Made by a program: the position numbers and the translations under genes. A stretch of 64,000 nt of DNA from positions 57,563,675 to 57,627,674 of the forward strand of contig CM077162.1 of the NCBI GenBank assembly GCA_039583875.1, in the 5' to 3' direction. This document shows, in pieces, positions 1 through 10,925 of the stretch (position 1 is the first letter of the stretch; each line of letters starts with the position of its first letter). The stretch is from Platanthera guangdongensis (Eukaryota > Streptophyta > Magnoliopsida > Asparagales > Orchidaceae). Under the pieces are notes generated by a model that saw only the letters and a list, made by a program, of their open reading frames with translations, ran no database searches and was not told where the DNA came from.

Positions 1-213
1 TCTGTATTGTATGCTTGAGAAAAGAAAAGAAAATATTTTGCCTGTACAGTGGACATACCCAATTTTAGGGAACCACTTTATATTTGTTGTTCTTTATTTG
101 TGGTGTTTCTTACTGTTTTATGCTTATCATTCTTTGTAATCGCTTTCTTTTTATCGTTAGATTATTTTTGAGGATTTGTAAATTATCTACCTGTTCACCG
201 TTTTCATAATAAG

Positions 214-225
214 TGGTATCAAGCC
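214..225 (+). other. Primer-binding site of element E
   Basis: TGGTATCAAGCC resembles the usual plant Copia site TGGTATCAGAGC, complementary to the 3' end of initiator Met-tRNA, with two differences. It lies a few bases after a plausible LTR end (TTTTCA at 201-206) and 149 bases before the gag ATG, the expected order. Confidence 0.7.
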
Positions 226-373
226 ATGTTTGATCAATGACTAATTAGACATTATATTTAAAGTTAGGTCAATGGTAAGTGACTACAATTATTCACTCCC
301 TATCTTCCCAATCTTGATCCGTGAATTTATCAAGTAACATCGGTGTCAGTGCAAATTTTTTGGATTGGTCTCT

Positions 374-1114
374 ATGTCATCTTCTATACTCAATACAAAG
401 TTCGAAGTTGCGAAGATTGATGGGAAGCACAATTTTGGCTTATGGAAGGTGAAGGTCAAAGCACTACTGATCAAGGACGATTTACATTGTATCTTATTTG
501 GAAAGGCCCATAAGGATGCTGAGGGTACTGGTCATATATAGTAGGATCTAGATCTCAGAGCTCTATCCACCATACATCTTTACTTACGTGATGAAGTGTT
601 ATATGGAGTTATTTCAGAGATGTTTGCCTCTAGTATTTGGGCAAAGCTGGAGAGTGCTGATATAACGAAGTCTCTCCCTAACCACATCTACCTCAAGCTG
701 TAGTTGTACAAGTTTAGCATGAAGGAGGGTGTCTCTCTACATGACCACCTGAACTGTTTCAACGAACTATTATCTGAGTGTCTCAGTATGAATATCAAGG
801 TGGAGGAAGAGGACAAGAAAATTATTTTTCTAAATTCTCTTCCAAAGTCCTATGAGGGCACGATCACTACCCTCACCTACAGTAAGGATATTTTGGATAT
901 AGAGGAGGTCACTACAACCTTACTCTCAAATGACATTCAAAATAAGTCGTTCTACTTAGATATTGATGGAAGTTTAGCTTTATTTTCTCGGGGTCAGTCT
1001 AGTTCAGTCAGAGTAGGCAAGCCTAAGAAAAGTTCAGATAACGACTCCAACTATTGCAAAATGAAGGGTCATGGAGTCGAAGATTGTTGGAAGATTCAGA
1101 ATAAGGAAAAATAA
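374..1114 (+). pseudogene. gag: Copia Gag (UBN2-type), element E, with in-frame stops
   Basis: Capsid-type Gag, which packages element RNA in cytoplasmic virus-like particles. From the ATG at 374 one frame runs to 1114. The N-terminus has the pattern F-x-V-x-K-x-D-G-x-(H/N)-F-x-x-W typical of plant Copia Gag. The middle (704 onward) matches the UBN2 region (KEGVSLHDHLNCFNELL). The end is a CCHC zinc knuckle whose first cysteine is lost: YCKMKGHGVEDCW lacks the C expected three residues upstream. Three in-frame TAG stops break it, two adjacent at about 539-544 and one near 701. No pol follows. Family assignment is firm; the sub-lineage is not. Confidence 0.85.
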
Positions 1115-2029
1115 AAAACCATGGTGAATATAAAGAAAGTTTTGTCGCAACCATGTGCCTTGAGGATGCATTCGAGGACATCATCTAGTATTTTTCTCAC
1201 CTATCTTTCTCTTATCTTTTTTGTGTTTTCTTTTTTGGGCTTCCTGCATTTTTTTTCTTATTCTATTCTCATGGTCTTTATCCCTTCATTTGATCACACT
1301 TATTTCCCCTTATTTTTAGTCATGTTATCTCTATACTTGTGTTCTTATAATTCTTATTTCGAGTGTTTTCCTGGCTAAGAACTTTATTTTTGAATGAAAT
1401 TTGGTGACCCTCAATTACCTAAGCTTTTTTCTTATTACTCCACATTCTACTTAAGCTTATAGTGTGTCTAATCGACCTTTTTTGATTAGATTATTTTTGA
1501 GGATCTGTAAGTTATCTTCCTGGTGACAGGTGGTGAAAATTTTATTTGCAAAATTAATCCGAACTAGAAATCCTATTCAGATAAGTATACCTATCAAACT
1601 GTAGTTTAGGAACACAAGTGTCATATTAAATCTGTGAACCATCGAATATTGTACTCACATGAATGACTATCATTTTATCATAGCAAATTTGGTCGGTTAT
1701 TTTAAGTGAAATATTCTTTATGAAATCTATTAGAGAGAATGCCTTGGTACTTTGTATAGGTTCAATTTGGAGTTTGATTTAAAAATGTTTCACCTTATCT
1801 TTTTTAAAAAATCATGACCGGAGATTTGAAAATGAAATAGTTATTCTCTAGAGTTAACCATTTCCTAATCTTTTAAAAAATTAAGTGAAATCTCTTTCAA
1901 TCTTAATTTGAATAAAAATTGCTTTGAATTTGAAATCATGAAAATCCGGAGGAGTGACATTAGATTTTCTCAAAAATGATATGAACTCCTTTTATTTCTG
2001 CGGGATCTAATGTATTCATTGCTGGATCA
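1115..2029. other. AT-rich stretch without a gene
   Basis: No credible coding sequence. 1486-1520 repeats most of 161-195 (TTATTTTTGAGGATCTGTAA type), the only sign of a second LTR end for element E. 1521-2029 is AT-rich and shows no recognisable motif. Confidence 0.4.
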
Positions 2030-2616
2030 TGAGGCGCCCTTAGGGGGGGGGTGAAGAAGGGTTAATTAATTTAGTTTATCTGAACAGAGTTTACATGGTC
2101 AAAACATGGAAATTAAGAAAAATTTTCATAAGCAGTATTGAACACTTAGAAATTTATAAAAATAGGAACAACAACAATTTGTTTCAAAAGTGCTAAATCT
2201 GAATACAATATATCTCTATAGAGCTAGAGACAAAGGGCTTATGAAAAAAAATACAATTTACTTTTGATTTCGCCGGTCCTTCTACCAAGAATCGGCAGGC
2301 TAAACCATTTCTCTACCTAGATCATACCACTAGCCTACCCTAGATCTAACTATGATCTAGATGCTACACACAAGGCAATGATTTCTCCCTAAGCAGCACA
2401 AGTATTTGGACGCCACGTACAAGGAGACGATTCTCTCCTAAGTCACACAAGGACTTAGACGCCACACACAAGGCAGCGATTTACTCTCTCGATTACAATA
2501 GGAATAAAGAACAAAACAAAATGAAAACTTCAGAATTAAAAACTCCCACTAAACATCATAGGCATAGAGGTATGCTGTGGTGATGAAGAAACATGAGTGG
2601 GGGAAGTTGGAGGAAT
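2030..2616 (-). repeat. Probable LTR or 3' UTR remnant next to element A
   Basis: Read on -, this stretch follows the accessory ORF that ends at 2617 and finishes with a C-run (2043-2051 on +, nine G) preceded by TTCTTCA. That resembles the 'TATTCACCCCCCC..TCTAGG' end of SIRE-type LTRs seen at 9384, 52640 and 63502. It contains an internal near-repeat, 'CACACAAGG(C/A)..GCGATTT', around 2369-2490. It does not match the 5' LTR of element A (9348-10925), so it may belong to a different or recombined element. Confidence 0.35.
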
Positions 2617-3468
2617 TTAAAGAGTGGTTGAGGAGGGAAGATGGGTTGCTGGAAGAGCTTGTGGAGATGGGAGGACCTCTTCAGCAGGGAGGGGAGTGGC
2701 CTTCACAGCCCTGGTGCTCTCAGAAGCTGGGATGGAAGAGGATGAAGCCTTGGAGGGCTTGGAGATAGTCCTCTCCCATCTGCCAAACAAGGTGTAGGTG
2801 AGGCGCTTGCTGGCATTGATGAAGATGGTCGGGGAGACCATGCATTCACCAGCCTTTTCCTGGAGGAAGATCCCCAGGATTCTTCCGAAACAAACTTCCT
2901 TCTTGCTGTTCTTTTTCTTTATCAACTCAAAGAAGATTGTGCCCCAGTTGACATGTCTCTTGTTAACTACTGCGCACATGACAAGGAATTGGTGACGGGT
3001 GATGTAGTCATGTGCGGAGTGCTTGGCCATCAGTACCTTGCCTACAATGTCTGCCAGTAACTGGTAGGCAGCGGACAGTTGCTTCTTCAACAGCTTGTTA
3101 GGGTTGCTTCCTGAAAACTCCATTAACTTCAGCATATCACCAAATTCTTCAGAATCCATTTTCATATTATCTTCTTCATTTACTAAACCAAATATTTCAG
3201 AGAGAACGGCGGGAGATAGGGAAACAGCAGTACTCCTGATAGTTTCGGTCAATGTATCATCCTCATAAGCAGTAGACGTGTATACCCATTCTCTGATTTC
3301 AGTTACGTGTAGTTTGATCCTTCTGGTCTTGAAATCCTTGAGATGAAGTTCTTCTAGCAGTTCCAGAATATAGAAAAATATGGGGTCAGAGTGTTGGAAG
3401 GAATCAAAAACCATATCAAAACCAGTATCAAATTTCATTGCGGCCAAAGCTCCTGCTAGAATCGCCAT
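2617..3468 (-). CDS. Post-pol accessory ('env-like' position) protein, element A family
   Basis: A 283-residue frame downstream of pol in the same orientation. I do not recognise a biochemical function. It shares a block with the accessory ORF of element F (58481-61290): IVGKV-x3-K-x3-HD-x4-H-x-F at about residues 140-165, then GRIL-x2-(F/Y)L, then F-x-RW-(E/D)R near residue 232. Similar proteins sit after pol in SIRE-lineage Copia elements and are often listed as 'putative plant transposon protein'. The tail after the block is Ser/Pro/Ala-rich. There is no convincing signal peptide or membrane helix, so an envelope role is not supported. Just upstream on - is TTTCTTGCAG then the ATG, which could be a splice acceptor. 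It is much shorter than F's version, probably truncated. Confidence 0.65.
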   Translation of the reverse strand: MAILAGALAAMKFDTGFDMVFDSFQHSDPIFFYILELLEELHLKDFKTRRIKLHVTEIREWVYTSTAYEDDTLTETIRSTAVSLSPAVLSEIFGLVNEEDNMKMDSEEFGDMLKLMEFSGSNPNKLLKKQLSAAYQLLADIVGKVLMAKHSAHDYITRHQFLVMCAVVNKRHVNWGTIFFELIKKKNSKKEVCFGRILGIFLQEKAGECMVSPTIFINASKRLTYTLFGRWERTISKPSKASSSSIPASESTRAVKATPLPAEEVLPSPQALPATHLPSSTTL

Positions 3469-3589
3469 TGATGACCTGCAAGAAAGACACAGAGAAAACG
3501 GCGATCAAGAGCAAAAGAACTGAAAGCGCGGGACGGAGGTCGAAGAAAACCTAGATATAAGTTTTCTAGAATATGAATTGACAAACTCT

Positions 3590-3855
3590 GTTCCACGAGA
3601 AAGAAACAATTCTTCGAACTGAGCTCGACGAAATAAATTATAGGCAAATAGTTCGTCGATCTCATCTAGAAGAATCAAAAACAATTCATCGAACGCTGTT
3701 CGACGAAACGACTTCTAAAGCAAAGTTCGTCGATCTCCGGTCGACGAAAATTGTTTCCACACAGAGAATTCGTCGATCTCCGTTCGACGAGAATCTCTCA
3801 AACTTTCCCTAATTCGTCGAACTCCGTTCGACGAACTCTGGAAAATTCGTCGAAT
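3590..3855. repeat. Hairpin array TTCGTCGA..TCGACGAA between pol and accessory ORF (A)
   Basis: Short inverted repeats with an 8-bp stem and a 5-7 base loop (ACTCCGT, TCTCCGG, TCTCCGT). The clearest is TTCGTCGA 3813-3820 with TCGACGAA 3828-3835; others lie at about 3709-3750 and 3769-3792, with degenerate single arms at 3612-3660 and 3848. It sits between the RNase H stop (3867) and the accessory ORF start (3468). The same motif begins after the RNase H stop of element D at 63965-64000, so the position is conserved in the family. Confidence 0.8.
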
Positions 3856-3866
3856 GAAGACAGAAA

Positions 3867-5345
3867 CTAATTTAACTCTTCTCCATTAATCATTCCCAGT
3901 AGATTTATAAAGAACAGATGATTTTTCTCATCCAAGGGTTTGGTGAAAATGTCTACTCTCTGTAAATCAGTAGAAATATGGATTAAGTTAATTTTCTTTT
4001 TGTCTACATTATCTCTAATGAAATGATGTCCTATTTCAATATGTTTAGTCCTAGAATGGTGAACTGGATTATGTGCTATAGCAATAGCACTAGTATTATC
4101 ACAAAAAAATGTTGAATTATTTAAGTTGACACCATAGTATAGGAGTTGATTTTGTATCCATAACATTTGTAAATAGCAGCTGCCAGCAGCCATGTATTCT
4201 GCTTCTGCATTTGATGTAGACACAGATGTTTGCTTTTTACAAAACCAGGAGACAAGTCTCATACCCAGGAACTGGCAAGTTCCATAGGTACTCTTCTTGT
4301 CCACTCTATATCTAGCATTGTCAGTATCTGAGTATCTAGTTAACTCAAACTCTGACTCTGCATGATACAAGAGTCCTAGATTAGGACAACTCTTTATATA
4401 TCTCAAAATTCTTTTTAGGAAAATAAGGTGAGATTCTTTAAGGTTCACTTGGAACCTAGCACAAAGGCATGCGGCAAACATTATATCAGGTCTGCTAGCT
4501 GTTAGTTATAATAGGGATCCAACAATTGCCCTATAATGTTTCTGATCTACAGGTTTCCCTGCTGTATCAGAATCCACAACAGCATTAGTAGCCATAGGTG
4601 TTTTCATTCCTGAAGCATCACCCATCCCAAACTTCATAATAAGCTCTTTAGCATACTTAGCTTGGGAGAGGAAGATACAGTCAGGGAGCTGCTTCACTTG
4701 GAGACCAAGGAAGTAGGAAAGCTCACCCATGCTACTCATCTCAAATTTGGAATGCATGAGGTCAACAAACCTCTTGCACAATTTGGGATCAGTAGACCCA
4801 AAGATGATGTCATCCACATATATTTGTACTAACAATATTTGGTCCTTATGATGTCTAGTGAAAAGAGTTTTATCTATGGTTCCTCTTGTAAATTTATGTT
4901 CTAAAAAAAAGCTTACTAAGGTCTCATACCAAGCTCTTGGAGCTTGCTTTAAACCATAGAGAGCTAAATGCAATTTAAATACAAAGGAGGGTTGAGTTAG
5001 AGAGATAAAACCTGGAGGTTGTTCTACATAAACCTCTTCTTTAAGCACTCCATTCAAGAATGCACTCTTGACATCCATTTCTTAGACTTTGAATCTCCTG
5101 TGAGCTGCATTGGCAAGGAAGATTCTTATGGCCTCTAACCTTGCAACAGAGGCAAAGGTTTGATCATAATCAATTCCTTCCTCTTGCCTGTAGCCATCTT
5201 GTAGAATCTTTTTGCAATAAGCTCTTTAGCCTAGCCTTGTTTCTCACAATGTTCCCTTAGGCATCTAGCTTATTCCTGTAGACCCATTTGGTTCCAATAA
5301 CTGGGTAGTTATGGGGTCTTGGAACCAAATCCCAAACTCTACATC
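3867..5345 (-). pseudogene. pol: Copia reverse transcriptase and RNase H, element A
   Basis: Copies element RNA to DNA and removes the RNA strand. On -, RT begins near 5345 (a WDLVPRP-like segment), has a stop just before 5078, and then reads openly to 4506. It includes [10 protein letters not shown] and the catalytic YVDDIIFGS at about 4790-4815. RNase H reads openly from 4481 to 3867, with SDTDNARY in place of the usual SDADWAG-like segment, KSTYGTCQFLG and SNAEAEYMAA. Breaks lie at 4481-4506 (a TAA in the LTASRPD segment) and between 5078 and 5240. A complete copy would be one frame, so this copy is inactive as read. Confidence 0.9.
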
Positions 5346-5352
5346 TCTCAAA

Positions 5353-7063
5353 CTAATTTAGTTCCTCTTGCATTGCAATGATCCAGTGGGGATCTTTCTC
5401 AGCTTCATGGATGGTGAGAGGTTCAATTTGAGAGAGAAAATAGGCATGCATAAAGTCTTGGTTAAGTTGATTCCTTGTCTGTACACCTGCTGAAATGTCT
5501 ACAATCACTTGAGATCTTGGGTGATCTCTAAGTGTGACAAGATTAGTTGGTGGAGTTTGTTGAGCAACAGCTTCTGTAATTAATTCCTCTTGAGGAATGG
5601 TACTAGATATTGAGGGAAGTTCAGCCACTTCCACTTGAAGTTCTTCTTCACTATTTTCAGTAACCTGTGGATTGGGATGGGTTGACACCTCTTGGGTAGG
5701 GTTTAGTCCATCCATAAACTCACATAGTTGTGGAACCTGCAAAAAGCTATTGGTAGAAATCTCTTTCTCCGTATAAGACATGTTAGCTTCATCAAAAGAT
5801 ACATGGATAGATTCTTCAATTTTAAGAGATGATTTATTGAAAACCCTATAGGCTTTGCTTACTTGGGAGTATCCAAGAAAAATCCCTTCTTCAGCCTTAG
5901 CCTCAAACTTTCTAATGTATCTCTTGTTATTTGTGTAAATGTAACAAATGCAGCCAAAAACTTTAAAGTAAGTGATTTTAGGTTTCTTCCCTTTAAGTAA
6001 TTCATAGGGGGTCTTATTTTTCAGCTTATGTATAAGACTTCTATTCAGGACATAGTTAGTAGTATTTACAGCTTCTGCCCAAAAGGATAGAGGCATGTAA
6101 GCATCTGCCAATAATAATGTGCCTGCAGATTCAATGAGTGTCCTATTTTTCCTTTCAGCAACCATTTTGTTGGGGAGTTCTAGGAGTTGAGAAGCACTGC
6201 CTGATACCTTCCTTCTCACAGAACTCATGCATAAGAGGAGACTCAAACTCTATGCCATGATCACTTCTGATCAATACAACATGAGTAGAGAACTCAATCT
6301 GTATGGTCCTGAGAAAATCTGTAAGAACCTTGAATGTATCTGACTTAGCTCTCAGAAAGGATACCTAACTGAATCTAGAGAAGTCATCAACAATCACTAA
6401 AGTATAAGACTTCCCTCCTAGGCTTTATACTGTAATGGGTCCAAATAGATCCACATGAAGCAAATACAAAATCCTAGGTGAATCACTTTTATTAATGGAT
6501 TTGAAACTAGTTTTAGTTTGCTTGCCTAATTGACAAGCCCTGCATATGCTTTCTTTCTTGTAGGGGCTAGAAAGTAAACATCTAACAAGGTTGTTTTTAG
6601 ATAACCTAGATATATTCTTAAGGTTTACATGGCCAAATCTTTTATGCCATAACTCATTTTGGTTACTAGTGATATTAAGTAAACAAACATCAGTTTTGGC
6701 AGAAATAAAATCTACTATATATATGTTGCCTTGTCTAAGTCCAATTAAAACAGTTTGGTTTTCATTATCAATAATAGAACAAGAGATAGAGTTAAAGTGT
6801 ACCTGATAACTTTCATCACATAATTTACTTATGGATATTAAGTTATGTTTAAGTCCTCTTACATATGTTACTTTCTTGAAAGTAATTTTCCCAATTTTGA
6901 CTGCTCCATATCCTTCTGACTGGCCACTGTTTGAATCTCCAAAAATCACCTTTGGTCCTAGCTTGGGCGTGTAATTGGATAGATTGCCCTTGCTACCTGT
7001 CATATGCTTGGAGCAACCACTGTCCAAGTACCAGGTTTGACTTACCCTTGGACAGTTCTTCAC
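5353..7063 (-). pseudogene. pol: Copia protease and integrase, element A
   Basis: Protease: WYLDSGCSKHMTG near 7020-7060 holds the D-S-G catalytic triplet. The GAG-pre-integrase zinc segment follows (HKRFGHVNLKN ... CRACQLGKQTK, 6500-6660). The integrase core shows the first Asp in LHVDLFGP (about 6450), the second in IRSDHG (about 6255-6280) and the Glu in AERKNR (about 6150-6165). Breaks: a stop at 6425 and another in the 6360s, then a frame change near 6170 where this copy reads PNKMVAERK in place of the intact PQQNxVAERK. The C-terminal half after the core is open to 5353, ending in the linker before RT. The DNA is nearly identical to element B at 10930-12113. Confidence 0.9.
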
Positions 7064-7309
7064 CTGTACCTGTAATGAAAAACAAAACTCAATTGTTCTT
7101 GACCCAGGTTACCTTGGGTCCTTTATTTTGTTGAAAAGTAAAGCTGGATATCACTGATAATGCAGGTTGAGATTTATAACCTAAGGGGTGATATATCCTA
7201 GGTGGAATTACCCAATCAGCTACTACATTAAATATCTTATTAGTTGGTTTAAAATTTCTGTAGGAGAAATGATTTAAGTTTGGTCCTTCTGGGTTCAATG
7301 AATTGTTGT

Positions 7310-7545
7310 AAGTTTGTCGACCAGAGTTCGACAAATAGGGATGAGATCGTCGATCTCTGCTCAGACAATGACAGTAGTCATTTTTTGCGCCCCATGTTTG
7401 TCGACCTCTGCTCGACGAACCATACACAGTTCGTCGATTGCAGTTAGATGAATTATTATAGCTAAAGTTTGCGTTCAGCATTCGTCAATCTGGGTTCGAC
7501 GAACTGGCCACATTTCGTCGATCTGAGTTCGACGAATGCTGCTGA
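7310..7545 (-). repeat. Hairpin motif array inside the Gag-protease linker (A)
   Basis: TTCGTCGA / TCGACGAA arms recur here within the gag-pol reading frame. Read on - they encode SSN-x-DRR or NCNRR-like heptapeptides (7430-7545). The same DNA motif fills the untranslated spacer at 3590-3855 and the LTR at 10430-10880, so the motif crosses the coding border. Several arms here are decayed (TTTGTCGA, TTCGTCAA), consistent with C to T change. Confidence 0.75.
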
Positions 7546-9214
7546 ACTTTGTTTTTATTAACTATTTTCTGGTTTCTGTTTCTCTTGTCTGTAGGTTTTG
7601 GATTATTTTCAGACAAAGGTTTGTTTATAATCTTTTCCTTTCCCTTTGCAGAAATAAATTAAATAGGGGTTGTAAGAATATTTTTCTTAATTATGAGGGG
7701 TAAACTTGATGAAGCACCCAAGCCCAGCTTGCCATTTAATGTGGCATTAACTGTGCTTGTTATGTCCATCATCTTGAGGCTTCTCCTATTGAGATATTGC
7801 TCAAGTTGTTTGGCCTCACATAATTCAGATTTTAATTTACTTATTTGTTCATTAGCTAAGGTTAGTTGATCTTGTAGTTTAATTTTTTTTCAGTTAACAG
7901 ATTCCAGACTTCCTAGTCTTTCTCTAAGAGTTTTTATTTCTTTTTCTGAGTTGATTAAGTCTAAGCACATAGTTTTGAATTCAGTTTTAAATAAATTAGA
8001 ATTAAAATCAAAACTAGAAAGAACCTGATCTGCCTCTGAGTCTGAGGCTGCTTCATCTTCAGATTCTCCTCCTGATCCAGAATTGCTCCTGGAGGCATCA
8101 ATTACCATTAGGAAAACCTCCTTGGATCTTGCTTCTTCCTCTTCTTCACTTGAGATGGAAGAGGATGATTCTTCTTTAGTGTCACTCCAAGTCTCAGCAA
8201 CAAAGCCCTTGTCTTTCTTTTTATATTTGCTGGAGGAGGGTTTACTGTTGTGTCTTCTACTGGAGTCCTTTTTTCTGTCCTATTTTCCTTCTTTTGGTTT
8301 TCTGGACATTCTGAGATGTAATGTCCAGGCTTTCTGCACCCAAAGCACACAACATCCTTGGTTGGTGTCTTGTCATACTTGGGCTTATCATCCTATCTGG
8401 ATGATTTATTTCTGAAATCCTTTCTAGCCATCTTGTAGAATCTTTTTGCAAAGAGGCTCATGAGTTCCTCATTGGAAGTTGATGTCTCACTTTCCTCAGA
8501 TGCTTTGAAGGCTATGCTTTGATCCTTTCTCACTGGAGTTGTAGCCTTCTATTCTGCTGCTTCTCTTGATTTGATTAGCTGCTCATTGGATTTTAATTTA
8601 CCTAGCAGAGATTCAGTTGATATCTCATTTAGGCTTCTGGCTTTCTTGATTGGCCAGATTCTGGAATCCCAAGAGCTATGGAAGCACAACAATATCTTAT
8701 CATTCACTTCTGTCAAGGTGATGTCTTTATCCAAGGTTTTGAGCTCATTGATGATTAAACTCAACCTGTTGTACATCTCAGCCACTGATTCTGTCTCATA
8801 ATTTTTGAAGTTCTCATACAGGGAGATGAGATTGGATCTCCTGTCTTTTCTCTCATCTGCTGAGCCAGCTACCATTCGGTTGAGGGAGTCCCAAATGGCC
8901 TTGGCTGAGGTGCACTCAGCCACCTTTTGAAATCTGTCATCTGACATAGTTTGAGCCAAGATGTTCATTTCCTTAACATCTGCCATTTTGGCTTTCTTGT
9001 AAGCTTAATTGTTCTGTGGAGGAGGTACTGCAGCCATGTTTGTTGAGGTGCTTGTAGAAGCTGCAGGTGCTGGAGGTACACCTGTCAAGATAACAGAAAA
9101 AATATCCTCATCAATAGAATTCATGTATAACCTGATTCTTGCCTTCTAGATGACAAACTTGTTAAGATTGCAAACTGGAGGTCTGATGCTTGCATAATCT
9201 TTGTTTTGGGCCAT
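7546..9214 (-). pseudogene. gag: Copia Gag, element A
   Basis: Nucleocapsid/capsid protein. The start is the ATG at 9212-9214 (MAQNKDYAS, as in element B). UBN2 region 8549-8986, then the CCHC knuckle CFGCRKPGHYISECP at about 8305-8350, then an acidic Ser/Glu-rich segment and a probable coiled coil (7890-8108). Compared with B it has a stop at about 9005 where B reads Glu, and a TAG near 8550 where B reads Gln, plus frame changes near 8257-8450. The Gln change is a C to T transition on the coding strand. Not functional as read. Confidence 0.88.
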
Positions 9215-9334
9215 TTCTGTGAAGAAATAAATCTAAGAACAAAAAACAAACAAACAGATCTGACAAGAGGGATCTTTGTGGTTCAGGTGTTAGCCTGTAA
9301 AACTAATTAAGGTGTGGTATTTTAACAAACCTCC

Positions 9335-9345
9335 CTCTGATACCA
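9335..9345 (-). other. Primer-binding site of element A
   Basis: On - the sequence is TGGTATCAGAG, matching the initiator Met-tRNA site of plant Copia elements. It follows an LTR end CTTTCA by two bases and precedes gag by about 120 bases. Confidence 0.85.
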
Positions 9346-9347
9346 AT

Positions 9348-10925
9348 TGAAAGTGCAGGTTAGATCTGAAATACTCTAGAGGGGGGGGGGGTGAATAGAG
9401 TATTGTGCTTTCTTCAAACTTTTTTTTTTTACAACTTTTGTTGTAAGCCTAGGTGAACAAGTCAGCAAATAAAATAAACTAAGTGCAGTAACCTAAACAA
9501 TCACAGATCACAGCCAAAACAAAAATAATGGACAACCAGATGACACAAGAAATTTTTATAGTGGTTCCCCAACCTGGGTACATCCATTCTTCTACCACCC
9601 TGGTAGGAAACCACTCAGGTTTTTTGATCAGGTGCCTGACACCAATGAGCTTTTGTTCAGGTGCTCAAAAACCAAAACCTCAAGTCTTTTAGTAGGATAC
9701 TTGCAACCAGAATAATTTTGAAGGGAATTAAAACCTTGTACAATAGTTCGAAAAGAGGTGATGGTGTCTTCTCTTTCTCAATAGCACTGAGAAGACTGTG
9801 GATTGATTTCAGCAGATATTGCTCCCCCTGAGATCTTGAATGTATCAGGAAAACAAGAGCACTGCTTCAGGGTGATAGGTCTTCAAAGACCTAGAGTGCC
9901 TGGACTAGAAATTGCTTCAGGAACTTCTTTGACAGATTGATATTTGTTGTCCTTTGAAGTTGTCCTGTGAATTGGAAGGAAGAAGACCCTTGATAGTATT
10001 TGAATGTTCTTCTTCTTCTTCTTAGTGAAGTTGTTCTCTGGTCAAGGCTGATTGCAGTAGAACTTTTGATTTGAGTATGATTGTTCTTCTGTGCAATCTA
10101 AGTGTGTCTGTCTGATTGTCTGTGTGTATCACTGTATGTCTGTATGACTATATAGTAGTACTTGATCCTCTCTTTTCTTTTCTATATCCTTTTTTACTGA
10201 CTGAGAATATTCGAAATTCGAATGTTGAGCAGTAATTGCAGTTGGCCTGGGAAGGAAGCGGCAATCAATGATTTCTCTAACTATCCCATATAAAAACAGC
10301 ATGTAATAGTCCATAGTCAATGCGCGTTGTAACGGTAACATTCCGAGAAGATCTAGCATTAATCCGGAATCATTGCCAAGAAATGGGACGGGAAAACTGA
10401 AGAAGTCCTAATCTGGATTCGTCGAATGTAGAACACAATTCGTTGAGTTGAGTTCGAGTTCGTCGAGCTGAGCTTGAGAAAGTTTGTCGACCAGACAATC
10501 TTCATTTGTCGAACAGACAGTCTTCATTTGTTGAGCTGAGATCCAGATTCGTCGATCTGAGAACAGTTCTGGACTTTGTCAAAATATTCTGTGTAACTGA
10601 TATTCAGTGTTGACATAAGCTGGTGTTGACTGATATCCTGGTGTCGACACAAATCTTCTGGTGTTGACATGAGATGGTGTCGACAGATATCCTGGTGTCG
10701 ACACAAATTGTCTGGTGTCGACACATGCCCTAAGTGTCGACACAAATCCTCTGAATTCAGAATTCGTCGAGTAGAGTACTGCATTCATCGACCTGACAAG
10801 CTGACTTCGTCGACCTGAGAAGTTGAGAACTTGAGGTCCAAGTTCGTCGAGCTCAGAATCTAATTCGTCGACCAAAGCTTGAAGCTGGACTTAGAAAAAT
10901 TCTGAAGTTGTCCTGACTTTAGCTT
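9348..10925 (-). repeat. 5' LTR of element A (5' end truncated)
   Basis: On - it ends TTTCA just before the primer site. It contains a C-run (9380-9393), and a 'gtacccaggttggggaaccactataa' type segment (9550-9580) shared with the LTR of element F. On - it begins around 10905-10925, joined to element B's integrase. The phrase TTCTAAGTCCA (10885-10897) matches a point about 120 bases into F's LTR, so roughly the first 100 bases of this LTR appear missing. Its upstream part carries both CpG motifs (see 10430-10880). No convincing TATA box was identified. Confidence 0.7.
10430..10880. repeat. Mixed CpG palindrome array in the LTR of element A
   Basis: Two motif types lie side by side: TTCGTCGA-type arms at 10420-10560 and 10760-10875, and GTGTCGACAC-type decamers at 10640-10745. 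Several decamers are decayed to GTGTTGACA, the change expected from deamination of methylated CpG. This is the only place in the window where the hallmark repeats of the A/B/D family and of element F occur together. Confidence 0.8.

Larger units (their letters stand above)
1..1520 (+). mobile_element. Copia gag-only remnant (element E)
   Basis: The first ~206 bases look like the 3' part of a Copia LTR: a segment at 49-90 resembles the 'gtggatgtacccaaaccttagggaaccacta' type segment of the LTRs at 52486 and 63350, and a primer-binding site follows at 214. A gag frame lies at 374-1114, and no protease, integrase or reverse transcriptase follows. A short sequence at 161-195 recurs with few changes at 1486-1520, which would fit a second LTR end and a gag-only (TR-GAG-like) layout. 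The rest of the putative LTRs do not align convincingly by eye, so the right boundary is uncertain. A simple truncated Copia copy is the alternative. Confidence 0.5.
2617..10925 (-). mobile_element. SIRE-like Copia element A
   Basis: On - the order is LTR (10925-9348), primer site (9345-9335), gag (9214-7546), hairpin-coding linker (7545-7310), protease and integrase (7063-5353), reverse transcriptase and RNase H (5345-3867), hairpin spacer (3855-3590), accessory ORF (3468-2617). PR-INT-RT-RH order makes it Copia. The accessory ORF after pol and the large size suggest the SIRE lineage. No matching 3' LTR is visible on the left, and the 5' LTR abuts a broken copy of the same family (element B). 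Several nonsense changes make it non-coding as it stands. Confidence 0.85.

Noticed and set aside
2617..3468. Retroviral-type envelope gene after pol
   Set aside because: No signal peptide, glycosylation pattern or membrane anchor is visible; position alone is not enough.
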